Shown here piece after piece: positions 47,540 through 57,900 of a stretch of 64,000 nt of DNA (positions within the stretch are counted from its first letter, which is position 1; the number at the start of each line of letters is the position of its first letter). The DNA comes from Cyclaneusma minus (lineage: Eukaryota; Ascomycota; Leotiomycetes; Marthamycetales; Marthamycetaceae). Both the position numbers and the translations under genes were made by a program. The stretch lies in NCBI GenBank assembly GCA_037179335.1, contig JAKZHN010000023.1, positions 124,001-188,000 on the forward strand. The letters are read 5' to 3'. The notes below the pieces were generated by a model. It ran no database searches. It was not told the origin of the DNA and saw nothing but the letters and a program-made list of their open reading frames with translations.

Positions 47540-48260
47540 AAAAATAGAATGGATTTATAAAACTCTAGGATATTTAAGTATTAAAAAGCTTCGCAAAGTT
47601 TTTAAAAATGCCGGATACTATTTTAATATTAAAAATTTAAAAAAATTAATTAGATTTTGCAAAAAATGCCAATTTTATTGCAAATTTCCAGGCAAATTTA
47701 AATTCAAAATCAAAATTAATTTTAACTTTAATTATTTTATTATAATAAATATTATTTTTATTAATGGCAAAAAGGCCCTTTATATTATAAATAATGCAAT
47801 TGAATTTATAATATACAAATTTCTTAAGGCTATTAATTTAGCCATTAATATTTTTATAAGGAATATTTAAAAAAATTATTTAAAATTATTAATTTTATAT
47901 TTACCAAAAGCCATTTAATATTATTAAATATAATATTGGTATTAAAATAGCCAATAAAGTTTTTCGCCAAAATAGTAAATTATATAGCATTTAATATAAT
48001 AAAGCCCCTATAAAAATCTATTATAGCATTGGCAAAATAAAAAAATACTATATTTTCTTTAAAAAAGCTTATAATGTTTTAGCTAAAATAATATTTAAAA
48101 AATCTCCGGACTTTACTTTTGAAATAGCAATTAAGGCTATAAATAATATTATTGGATTAAATAGCCTAATATCCATTTTTCTAATATTTAATATATATTT
48201 TAAATTTGCAAAAAACTCCACACTATTTTTAAAAATATACCAAAAAGCCTAAGCCATTTA
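47540..48260 (+). pseudogene. Integrase fragment of the nested element, catalytic Asp mutated
   Basis: An open + strand stretch around 47640-47830 reads CKKCQFYC, a C-x2-C of the integrase zinc region, then FNYFIIINIIFINGKKALY, where the fungal copia pattern has V-V-D-I...I-D-G. The catalytic Asp is Asn. Further on, about 48010-48250 reads YSIGKIKKYYIFFKKAYNV then AIKAINNIIGLNSLI, matching the distal integrase region (S-I-G-x-x-E-R-Y-H; K-A-x-N-D) with the Glu now Lys. Family assignment is from recalled patterns. Confidence 0.65.
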
Positions 48261-50613
48261 AAAATGCAATAAAAAGCTAAGGAAGCTTTAAGCTAAATAT
48301 ATTATTTTTAATATTTTAAATATTAGAAATAATTTAAATATTTTTGCTATTATAATTTTTTTTAGCTTTTAAATCCAAATTTAAAAAGAAAAAATTAAAT
48401 AGCAACGCCCTTATAGCCTGCTAAAAATTAATAATTAAACCTATATTTTCCAAATATTAATTGGGCCAAGAAATTTCAAATATATTTTAATTAAGCTATA
48501 TTTTATTTTAGAAAATAATACTTTAAAATTAGTATTATTTGCAATGCCTTTAAAATCTATAAATAGTACTATTTTAAAGCCAACTTTTAGAAAACGATTT
48601 AATAATTTAAATTAAAAGCCAAATAAACCAATTTTTAGAAAATTATTTAAGAATTTAAATCAAAAGCTAAATAAACCAATTTCCAAATCCAAAAACGCTT
48701 TTAAATAGCCAATTACAGAAAACTCTGGAAAACCAAAAGAAGCAAATGCAATATAAAAACCAAAAGCGCTATTTCCAATTAAAAAAAGCTTTAAAATTCC
48801 AATTCCATTTAAAAAAATAAAAAAGCCAGTATTTTTTTTAAATTTATTCAAAATCATCTTACTATTACAAAAATATATTTCTATTATCAGGACAATTAAA
48901 AAAATTAATTTATTATTTATTGAATTATTAAAAAAACTGCAAATTTATTTTTAATAAATTAATTAAAGCAAAAAGGCAAAACTACTATATTTAGCAAAGC
49001 CTTTAAAATATTTCACGCTATTAAAATTAAGATTTTTATTATTACTAATTTTTTTAATTTTTTTCAACTTTCAAAACCTATATTAAAAATATTAAAATGT
49101 TTGGAATTAGGCTAGTAAAAGAAATTAAAGGCAAGGCTATTACAGCTTTATATAAAAAATTAAGAATAATTATTTATAGCTATAAAAATGCTAAAAAACC
49201 CTTTTTTATCCAAGCCCCAATCATTTAATATTGCAGTCAAAAATTAATTATTTATATTACGTTATTTTTTAAATCAAAAAGAAATACAAAGTAATAATTG
49301 AATTTCAGGCTAGAAATATTATTCAAGCTTATTTTTAATTAAAAAACAAGCTAAAAAAATAATGTATTGCAGCCTATTTAAAGAAATTAAAAATAAATGT
49401 TTTTAAGAACTCTAATCCAGATTTTAAAGCTATTTTACAAATTGTCAAAACCTAGCCTATATTAATAAATAATTTATATTGAGCATTATTTTCTTTAATT
49501 ATTTTAAAAAATATTTCTTTATAATTTATATTTGCTTTTTAGCAAAATTAAAGAATCTTTTACAATTATTAAAATGCAAATTAATAATACCCTCCAGCTA
49601 TATAACGCTATATAGGCTAAATTTAAGGAATTTAAATTTTATAAAACTGGTTTTAATGCTAAGCCTAAAGAAAAATTAATTATAAATTATCCTTTTTTAT
49701 TTAATAATTGTATTTTAAATAAAAATAAAAATGGCTTTATATAGTTTTGCCCAAAAAAGCAAGAAAATAATATCAAGCTTATAGATTTTAACGCTTTTAT
49801 TATAAAATACAATTATATAAAGTATAAGGCCTATAATATTTATACAGCTATAATTATTTCATTAAAATGCAGCTATAAATTATTTATAATAGCTTAAAAG
49901 CAAAAGAAATCTATTAAAAGAATTAGCATTAAATAAAATATTTAAATAATATTTAAAAAACTTGAAATATAGCTTGCTATATATTAAATTAAATTTACCC
50001 AAAGTCAAAATCTTTGCCTTTGCAAATAAAAGCTTTGCCAATAATTAAAATAAAAATTCCTAAATTGAATATTTTATTATTATTGCAAATAAAAGAATAA
50101 ATAAGCAAAATTATATTTTTCAAATTATTGGAAATATAATTTATTGAAATTTGATTAAATTTAAAAAAATAACCAAAAATATATTAGCAAATAAAATCCT
50201 AGTAGCTATATAAGCTATAAATATAGCTATAATTATAAATACCATCTTATTTCAAATTTTAAAGCAATTTAATATTTTTCGGCCCTAATAATAATTTGTA
50301 TAAATTTATTCAATTTATATAATTGCCTAATAACTAGGAATAATAATAGAAAAAAAGCCAATAATAAATATATTATATTTTAAAAAAAGCCATAAATTTA
50401 AGAAAATCCAAAATGTATAATAAATTAACAATTATAATAATCCAATTAATGCTATAATTAAAATTAATTGCAATAATGCCTTTAAAAAATTAATTTAAAT
50501 ATTTTTAAAATCAAAATGCAAAAATAGATAAATTGTAGAAAGAAAAATAATTTAAAAAAGAATAGCTAGCTAGCTATAAATAATGAATAAGCATTATAAA
50601 AAAAAGTTCCTAA

Positions 50614-50824
50614 TATTAAAATAATTAAAATAATTGAAACCGGTCAAAATATATAGGTGCTATATATTAATTAGCGCTTAATATTAGCGCTAGCTAGCGC
50701 AGTCGAAAAGCGCCTTTAAACCTTTAAGGTTTGGAAGCGCGCCTTTCCCTTTTTCTCCTTAAACGAATACAAAATTATAAATACCTTGCTACGCGCGTAA
50801 AACCCCGAATTTTATAGGTTCGAA
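50614..50824 (+). repeat. 3' LTR of the nested element
   Basis: About 211 bp. Less mutated than the left copy in its central part (GCGCCTTTAAACC..., GGAAGCGCGCC) and more mutated at its start. The two LTRs are complementary mosaics of RIP. Confidence 0.78.
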
Positions 50825-53039
50825 AAAATTCACTTTTTTAATTAATTATAAAATCTGTTAAATATATACTTTTATTAAATTTAAAAACTTTTTCCAAAAA
50901 AAGATTTATATAAAATCGTTAAATTTATATTTATTCAATTTAATATTGCTAAAAAAAAAATCTATTTCCTTTATAAAAAACAATATCTTTTATATATTAT
51001 TAATAATTTTATATAGAAAATTTGGGCTATTTTATTGGCTATTAAAAATAATACTATTTAAACCTTTTAAAAATAAATTTTATAAATTAAAAATCAATTT
51101 GAAAAAAAAGCAGCCGGTAATAATAATATTTTTAAATTTTTTAAAGCAATTAAATAATAAATTTATATTAAAAAACTTAAAGCGCAATTTATTGTAATAG
51201 CTTTGTTTTATTAAAATAGCCTTGCAAAATAAGAAATTTAGCAATTAAAAATTAATATTCGGGCTTTATTTAAAAAATAAAATTGCTAAATATAATATTT
51301 ATATCCGCAATTGCGCTTTTATTAATCCAATTGTTAAAAGCTATTTTATTAATTCTAAAAAAGCTTAAAATAAATATTTATTTTCCATTAATAATATTAA
51401 AATATTTAAATTCCTATACGCCTTCTACTTTAATCCAAAACTTATTTCCAAAAACCAATTATATTATAAATTTATTAATGTTAATTGCTTTAATATTTTT
51501 ATAAAACAATTTAAAATCTATTTTTCAAAATTAAATTATACGCATTATATAAATAAAATTAAAGTTTGAAAATTTAACTTGGAATTAAAATTTAATTTAA
51601 AAATTCAAAAAACTCTAAATAATCAAAATATAATAATTAAATAAAAACAGCAAAGTTTATAAGCAAAAAAAAAGCCTTGATATTAAGCAATTAAATGCCA
51701 ATATTGCCAAAAAAGATTAAAAGCTATTAATAGTAAATTTAATTTCTCGCTATAATATATATTGGACAATATATTATAATATAATATATTAAAAAAACTA
51801 TAACGCAATTTATTAAATAAGCCAATTTTTAATGCATTAAAAATATTATAATGTAGTATATTAAATAAATTGCAATACAATATATTAATAATATTATAAA
51901 ATATTATATTGGCTATAAGTTAAAACGTGTTAATATTTATATTAATTTTTATAATATTGGATATACCAATTTCCACAATATTAAATATACTAATTTTTAT
52001 AATATTAAACGCATTTATAACTCCATTTTTTACTAATTTTGCTAATAATTTAAATAATTTAAATTAATTAAATTCCAAGTTTAAAAAACAATTAAAGAAC
52101 AATAAAAAATAAAAAATATTGCTTAAAAATTATTTAAAAGTCTTTATTAATCCCTTATATAAAAATTTACGCTTTTATTTTAATAAACGATTATATTAAA
52201 ATTAATAATAATAATACTATCTTAAAACCTTTTTAAAATTCCTATTTTATCTAATTCTTTTTTTGCAAATAATACTCCGGTTTTTAAAGCAAAGCTATAT
52301 TTTATAAAAAATAATATTAAATAATAAAGGGGAAAAATAATTTTAAAATTGCTAGCTATAATGCAAAGCTTTGCAAAATTATTTCAATTATAATTGTATA
52401 TATTGGCTATAATATTAATAATATTAAAAAAATCATAAATTCAATTATAAAAAAAATTCCAATAATAAAAATGTGCAAAATTAATTTTTTTTAATTTTAT
52501 AAAAAAGCTATTAATTTTAAAAATCCGTATTATAAATAATAAAAGTTGCTATAATTAAAAAATTAAAATTCTTAATATAAAATAAAATATAAAAATATAT
52601 TAAAAAGCAAAAAAAACAAATTTAATATTTATTAAATAAATATATACTATTAAAATTAAAATTATTAAAATTATTAAATAATTCAAAATTCGGTTAATAG
52701 CTTAAAATTTTAGCCAAATATTTGGCAAAAATTATATTAATATCTTTGCCCTAATTATTTGTATAATCTTTTTTTGCCTTTTTCTTTTTATTATTTTTTG
52801 CAAAAATTTTAAATATAAATAATTTAATATTAAAAACGCTTTTATCAAAATCAAAATAATATTATCAAAATTTGGTTTTTTTTTTAAAAAAAACTTATTA
52901 TTTTATTAAATTATATTTTTGAAAATTTTAAAAACTCATATAATTTAAAATAAACAGCTAGAAATTATAATCTATTTATAAAATAAAAAATAAAAAAATA
53001 GGATTTTATTTAAAATTTTGCAAATTTTTATATTTATAA

Positions 53040-53110
53040 AGATTTAAAATACAATATTATTTTTTAATATATATTAATAATATTATTATAATTGCCTGCA
53101 ATAAAAAACA
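53040..53110 (+). pseudogene. Copia reverse transcriptase active-site box (YVDD to YINN), copy B
   Basis: The + strand from 53061 reads FLIYINNIIIIAC. Codons 53076-53081 are AAT AAT in place of two Asp codons. This is the same lesion as in copy A on the opposite strand. Confidence 0.8.
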
Positions 53111-54053
53111 ATTTGCATGATTTTTTTTAAATTTTGTTTTAATTTAATACTAAAAATTTGGGGAAAAGTTTTAAAATTTTTAATATAAAAAAAACCCCAA
53201 AAGGCCAAAATCCTTTATTTTAACCAAAAATAATATTTTTGCCAAATATTAAAAAAAATTAATATAGCCAAATATTAATTTTTAATTAAACGTATTTTTA
53301 TAAACGATTATAAAATCTTCAAATTTTTTGCCCCTAATAATAAGCGTATAAATATTAAAAAAACATTGGTAAATTATTAAAAACTTTATGTTTGCTATAA
53401 TTTTCACTTATTTAAATATTGCCTTTGCAATTAAAAAACTGGCCTAATATATAAATAATTTATTAATTTATTATAGCTATGCTTTTAAAAATTTATTATA
53501 TTATATTAATTTAATAATTTCTATAAAATATATTATTATTTTTGAAAAAAATATTATAAATTAATAGTTTATTTAAATTTTAATTAAATTAGTAATAAAA
53601 TTAATTAAATAGGCATATTTGGTATTATTACTATATTTTACAGCTAGCCAATATTATAAAAAAAATAAAAAACAGTATTGCGTTTTTATTTTTTCTATTA
53701 AATCCGAATATATCGCTTTATTTAATTATGCCAAGCAAAATTAATAATTTGGCCAAATTCTTAAAGATTTAAAAAAACAAAAAAAACCATAATTTATCCG
53801 TATATTTAAAAATAATTAAAGCTTTTTTTATATAATTAAAAATCCAAAAGTCTATAAATATTTTAAGCATATAAATATAATATATTATTTTATTCGGAAT
53901 TTAAAAAAAATTATAATCGAATATATTTCTACAAATAAAATAATAGCTAATAAATTAATAAAGCCGCTTTATTAAATTAAATTTAAAAAAATTGTAAAAA
54001 TACTGGAATTTGTTATATAAAACTATAAAAAGCTGGCTGATTTTATAAAGAAA

Positions 54054-54243
54054 TATTGAGAAATAAATGCAATAGCAGCCATTGTAAAATAGCCATTATA
54101 TATAACTAGACCTAAAAAAACTAGCGTTCGCACAGTAAAAAATATTCTTACTTCGGATTCTCCAGCTATTCTAGTCTTTTTAAGCATAATACAATGTCTC
54201 TTACACCCTCATTCTATGCCCTTATATCCACTCATTCCCAATA
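54054..54243 (+). repeat. 3' LTR of copia copy B
   Basis: 190 bp. The inner (left) half is AT-converted (GAAATAAATGCAATAGCAGCC), while the outer (right) half is nearly intact (CTCTTACACCCTCATTCTATGCCC). Confidence 0.9.
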
Positions 54244-54248
54244 TTTAC

Positions 54249-54309
54249 AATTATTTGGAAACTGTAGACTGTATTCAGATTTCAGACTTTTGGTTTTTTC
54301 CTCCCACTG
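54249..54309. mobile_element. Right part of the split Tc1/mariner-type MITE
   Basis: Ends CCCACTG at 54303-54309 followed by the TA target copy (54310-54311). Reverse complement of the left arm at 43792 with a short insertion (CCAAAAGTCTGAAA-type) relative to it. Confidence 0.75.
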
Positions 54310-54311
54310 TA

Positions 54312-54947
54312 GTTGGACGAGAAGTGAGAAATGAGAAATGGGAAAGGAGAAATTGAGACTTGAGAATCAACTTGCTTGCTCGAAAGTCGAACAAATGTTG
54401 AATGCCAGAACCCAGGAGACAGAAGTAGCCTGGCAAACCCCAGAGTTCAATACTCAACACTCGGGAACATTAAAATAGAGAACATCACAAATCATCAATC
54501 CAAAACACACCGTCACCAAGTCAAACCCATCAAACGAAGTAAAAAAGTCTCAATTCATTTCAATATGTCATCCTCACCAGCCACCCCTATATACTCAATC
54601 TCGTCCATCTCAAATCCCATCATCCCATGCCATCCCATCCTTCCAACCATATCATATCATCTAGAATCCCCCAATCATAAGCATATATACCCCACCATTC
54701 CCATTCCCCAATTTATAAAAAACAACCCCCCCAAACGGCTGTAATGCAGCGCAGCGCTCGCAATGCCCTTTCAAAAATTTTCCAAAATCAAGCGCCTAAT
54801 CAGATAGGAAGACCATGCGTAAATACTTAGTCGTTGCAAACGAGAGACCCAGAAAGTAACACCCTCCCGGAAATACGCAAACAAGAGAAGGAAATATTGT
54901 TCGTTTTCCACTCCCCTCTCATCATCTCGCAATATATCCCCTCACCA
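54312..54947. other. Intergenic, 3' flank of the arrestin gene
   Basis: No gene recognised. Low-GC, A- and C-rich sequence with CCATCCCATCC-type runs (about 54620-54645). The stop of the arrestin lies at 54948. Confidence 0.35.
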
Positions 54948-57900
54948 TCAAACAACCCTCCCCACCCCACTCCTCGCCAACCCAGCTTCAAACATGGCAA
55001 ACTCACTGGGCCTCGGCACATCCATGCTCCTCGCAATCCTCCCCCCGGGCGTCCGCGGATTCGGGATATTCACCCTGCCCCTCGTAACCGCCCTCTCCAT
55101 GCCCTCATCATCCGTCCCCTCTCCCTCCTCCTCATACGCATCCGCCAATCTCCTAAAATAATCGCCCAGGCCATCTTGACTCGGCGTTCCCGCGACCATG
55201 TCGTATTCTGGTGGCGGCGTTGCAAGCGGTGGTGGTGGTTCTTCGAAATCGAAGGATGGGGGATTGAATGAAGGTGCACGGATGATGTGCATTGGTCTGA
55301 ATGGCACATTTCGCTCAGTTGGCTGAGTTTGTGCCTGGTGGATGTTTTGCGAAGATTGTACGCCTTGGCCGGAACCGTTGTGGCCGACGTGGTGTTGGAG
55401 GTGTGCTTGGGGCGGGCGGGCGAGAACATTAATAGAGGTATCGATTGGGTTAACCATGGAGGAGAGAGTGGGAATTTCGCCGGATGAGTGGTTGCGAGAT
55501 GAGGGGATGGAGGTGGGTGCGTCGGGGCAGCCGCATTCGCGGTCGGCGGCGGGGCCATGGGGGACGTGTTCGGTGTATTGGGGGAGAGAGGTGTTGGAGG
55601 TGTCGGCGAGGCAGGAGAGGATGTGGAAGGGGGAGTCGATGGAAATTTCGAAGTGGCGGCGTTTGGTGCCGGATGGGTCGTCGGTGTCGAGACGGGAGAG
55701 ACGCATCACGATCTGTTTTTGGTGTCAGTTGGAAATTCACTTCTCGCTGCAAAATCTGCTTCTCGCCGCCAAAGTTGCTTCTCAATGAATTTCTCGACTC
55801 TCATTCCATGACGGGGGGAAACAAAGCGACATACCTTGATCCAATGATGCACCTGAATCTGCCGATACGTAGTATCCGGATGAATCTTCAAGAGCTTGTC
55901 CTTCTTCATCTCAGCACACGTCGGCAGCTGCACATTCATCTCAATCTCCGTCGCGGTGATCAGACTCTCGAGACCCAAATCAATATCTCCCAGCAAGTTG
56001 TCAGTCGGCGCAGGCAATGGTGCTGCCTGTCCGCCAGACCTCCTAGCCTCCCACTCTCGTTGCCTCTCAGCACTTCTCCGTGCCTCAGCTCGCGCCTCAT
56101 CGCCCAGTTCACCTCCTGACAAGATGCGCATATCCGACTTCTGGTACTGTTTCGCAATCGGACGCCCGGCGTGCTTTTCGAACAAGAGCATCTTGCGTGT
56201 GCCATCTTTTCGGGTGATTCGGTTGTCGTGCGTGAAGTATTCGATGTTCTCAGTGACGTACACCTTGATGCGATGACATTGCACTTTTGCCAGAGGTGTG
56301 AGTTTGAATGCGATCGGGATCTTGGCGCCGAGTGGGAATGACTTCCCAGAAATGACAATATCGTAATGGAGCTGGTCTTCCCACTTCCTGCTGATCGCAA
56401 TCGGCTCAACCTGCTCCAACGAATTCTGATCTGGAGCTCGAATGATCTTGACTTCGCGAGTTCCTAGCAGATTGGCTCGGAAAGCTCCTGCACGCTCAAC
56501 AAAAGCTTCCAGCTCCCATTTCACACCTCCCAGAGGCACATCGATAGTTTCTGGGTTCACGTGGTCGATGGTGATCTCGAACCCGTACTCGTAAACTCCA
56601 GGGTGAAACACCTTGTAGCCCTTCTGGTTCGGTGTCGTTCCGCCATACGACGAATCTCCTTTCTGGAAACTTCGAGATTGCACGGCACCCACCGCAAGCA
56701 TCCTCGCTGCCTTCGAGTCGGCAGTACTACTAGATCGATGCCGTCCGCCAATTGCTGCGATCGGGTTCAACAGTCCAGTAGGCGTGTGCGATCTGCTATT
56801 TGAGTCGTTCTCGCTGTCGGTGCCGAAATTATGTATACTGATTGTCGAGGAGGATGCCGACTTGTTGTCCTTTGGCGTATATACACACTGAGCTCCATAG
56901 CCATATTCCGCATCGGGGTACATGGCGTTGAAGAATGGCATGACCGTCGTCCTGATATCTTTCGTATCGGTATATTTCGTCTTCTCTGGTGGTAGGCCTG
57001 GATTGGGTTAGCGGTAACTCTGTATCCCTTCCGTCGATCATTCCGCCAATCAATCCGCCAAGACTCTACGTCATTGACGAAATCCAAAATCTTCGGAGAG
57101 AGGCAGAGAACGAGAATCCAAAAATCCATACCTTCTGGCCAGTCCGTCTTCGCCTTGCCAGTAAATTTCAGAGTGACAGCTTTTATCTTGGCGCTCTTGG
57201 TGACATTCAATCGCAACTTCCCGCGCAACAGCGCACAAGAATTCTGCGTATTGTGACCTCGCCCATCATGATCAAAGCCAGTCAAAAAGACATGCGGCTC
57301 CTTCAGCAATATCGAGCAGCTCACTCCATTCCCCGAAGCAACAGGCTTCTCGTCCTCGCGCATGTAATCCGACGATCTTGGCTCAGGCTGTTCCACATTC
57401 AGACTGACAATGCTGTTCCGATTCCCCCGAGTAGCGAGCGGCGGTCTTGAAGGCATCCTGCTCGATGCTCTACGCTCAGCGATCGTCGGACGTCCACGAG
57501 CTTGCTCACCTCCCTGAACCGAATTGCTTCGGGAGGGAGTAGATACCGGACTGCTTGAGCGGATCGAGTTTGCGGCAGATGAAGATGAGGAGTTGCTGGG
57601 CTTGAGGGTGAACGGAGAAAGGAATGAACCAATCACACGCTTTGCGTGCTCCGAGGACGCCAGCTTTTCGAAGTGTATTCGAAGTCGAGAAGGTTCTTTA
57701 GGTTTGGACGCTGGTGGGTCGTACCAGACGTAGTCTTGAGGTAGTCGAGTAATGCGAATAGAGTGAGGTCTTCGTTGGCGGGGACGAAAGGGCGGGAGAG
57801 GAAGACTTGGAGGTTGACGTTCGGGAGGGAGAACACTTGGATTGACGATGATGGTGCTTCTCCTCGAGGAGTTGCGTCTGTGATGAGTTCTTTCTGCCAT
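54948..57900 (-). CDS. Alpha-arrestin (arrestin-related trafficking adaptor)
   Basis: Adaptor that links HECT ubiquitin ligase (Rsp5/HulA) to membrane cargo for endocytosis; which transporter is unknown. Three exons, 57900-57132, 56997-55835 and 55712-54948, with 134- and 122-bp introns, give 898 residues. Residues 1-190 are a Ser/Arg/Pro-rich N-terminal extension. The arrestin N domain starts near VSCSILLKEPHVFLTGF (193-209) and continues over the first junction (WPEGLPPEKTKY). The arrestin C domain starts near RKWEDQLHYDIVISGKSFPLG (about 460-480). A charged Ala/Glu/Arg stretch lies inside the C half. The tail carries LPQY (687-690) and PPEY (811-814), PY-type motifs that bind WW domains of the ligase. 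The start at 57900 is the first ATG in frame. It resembles the Aly/ART-type more than PalF, but the subclass is uncertain. Confidence 0.92.

Larger units (their letters stand above)
46150..50824 (+). mobile_element. Nested RIPped LTR retrotransposon, copia-like, about 4.7 kb
   Basis: Two direct repeats of about 208-211 bp, 46150-46357 and 50614-50824, differ almost only by transitions. Left starts TATTGGGATAG, right TATTAAAATAA, matching a TGTTGGGATAG start. They enclose 4.26 kb of AT-only DNA. Integrase-like coding traces on the + strand (47540-48260) give the orientation. AAAAT before the left LTR and after the right LTR is a possible 5-bp duplication, but in such AT-rich DNA it is weak. 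It interrupts copia copy B. Confidence 0.78.
43906..54243 (+). mobile_element. Full-length RIPped Ty1/copia relic, copy B, carrying a nested LTR element
   Basis: Both LTRs are 190 bp (43906-44095 and 54054-54243). They begin TATTGAG and end CCAATA, i.e. TGTT...AACA ends after RIP. Target duplication TTTAC is at 43901-43905 and 54244-54248. The + strand at 53070-53081 encodes YINN, the copia YVDD box with both Asp changed, about 0.97 kb before the right LTR. That spacing matches copy A (0.99 kb). Total 10,338 bp, but removing the 4675-bp nested element plus its presumed duplication leaves about 5.66 kb, the size of copy A. Orientation is opposite to copy A. Not functional. Confidence 0.9.
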
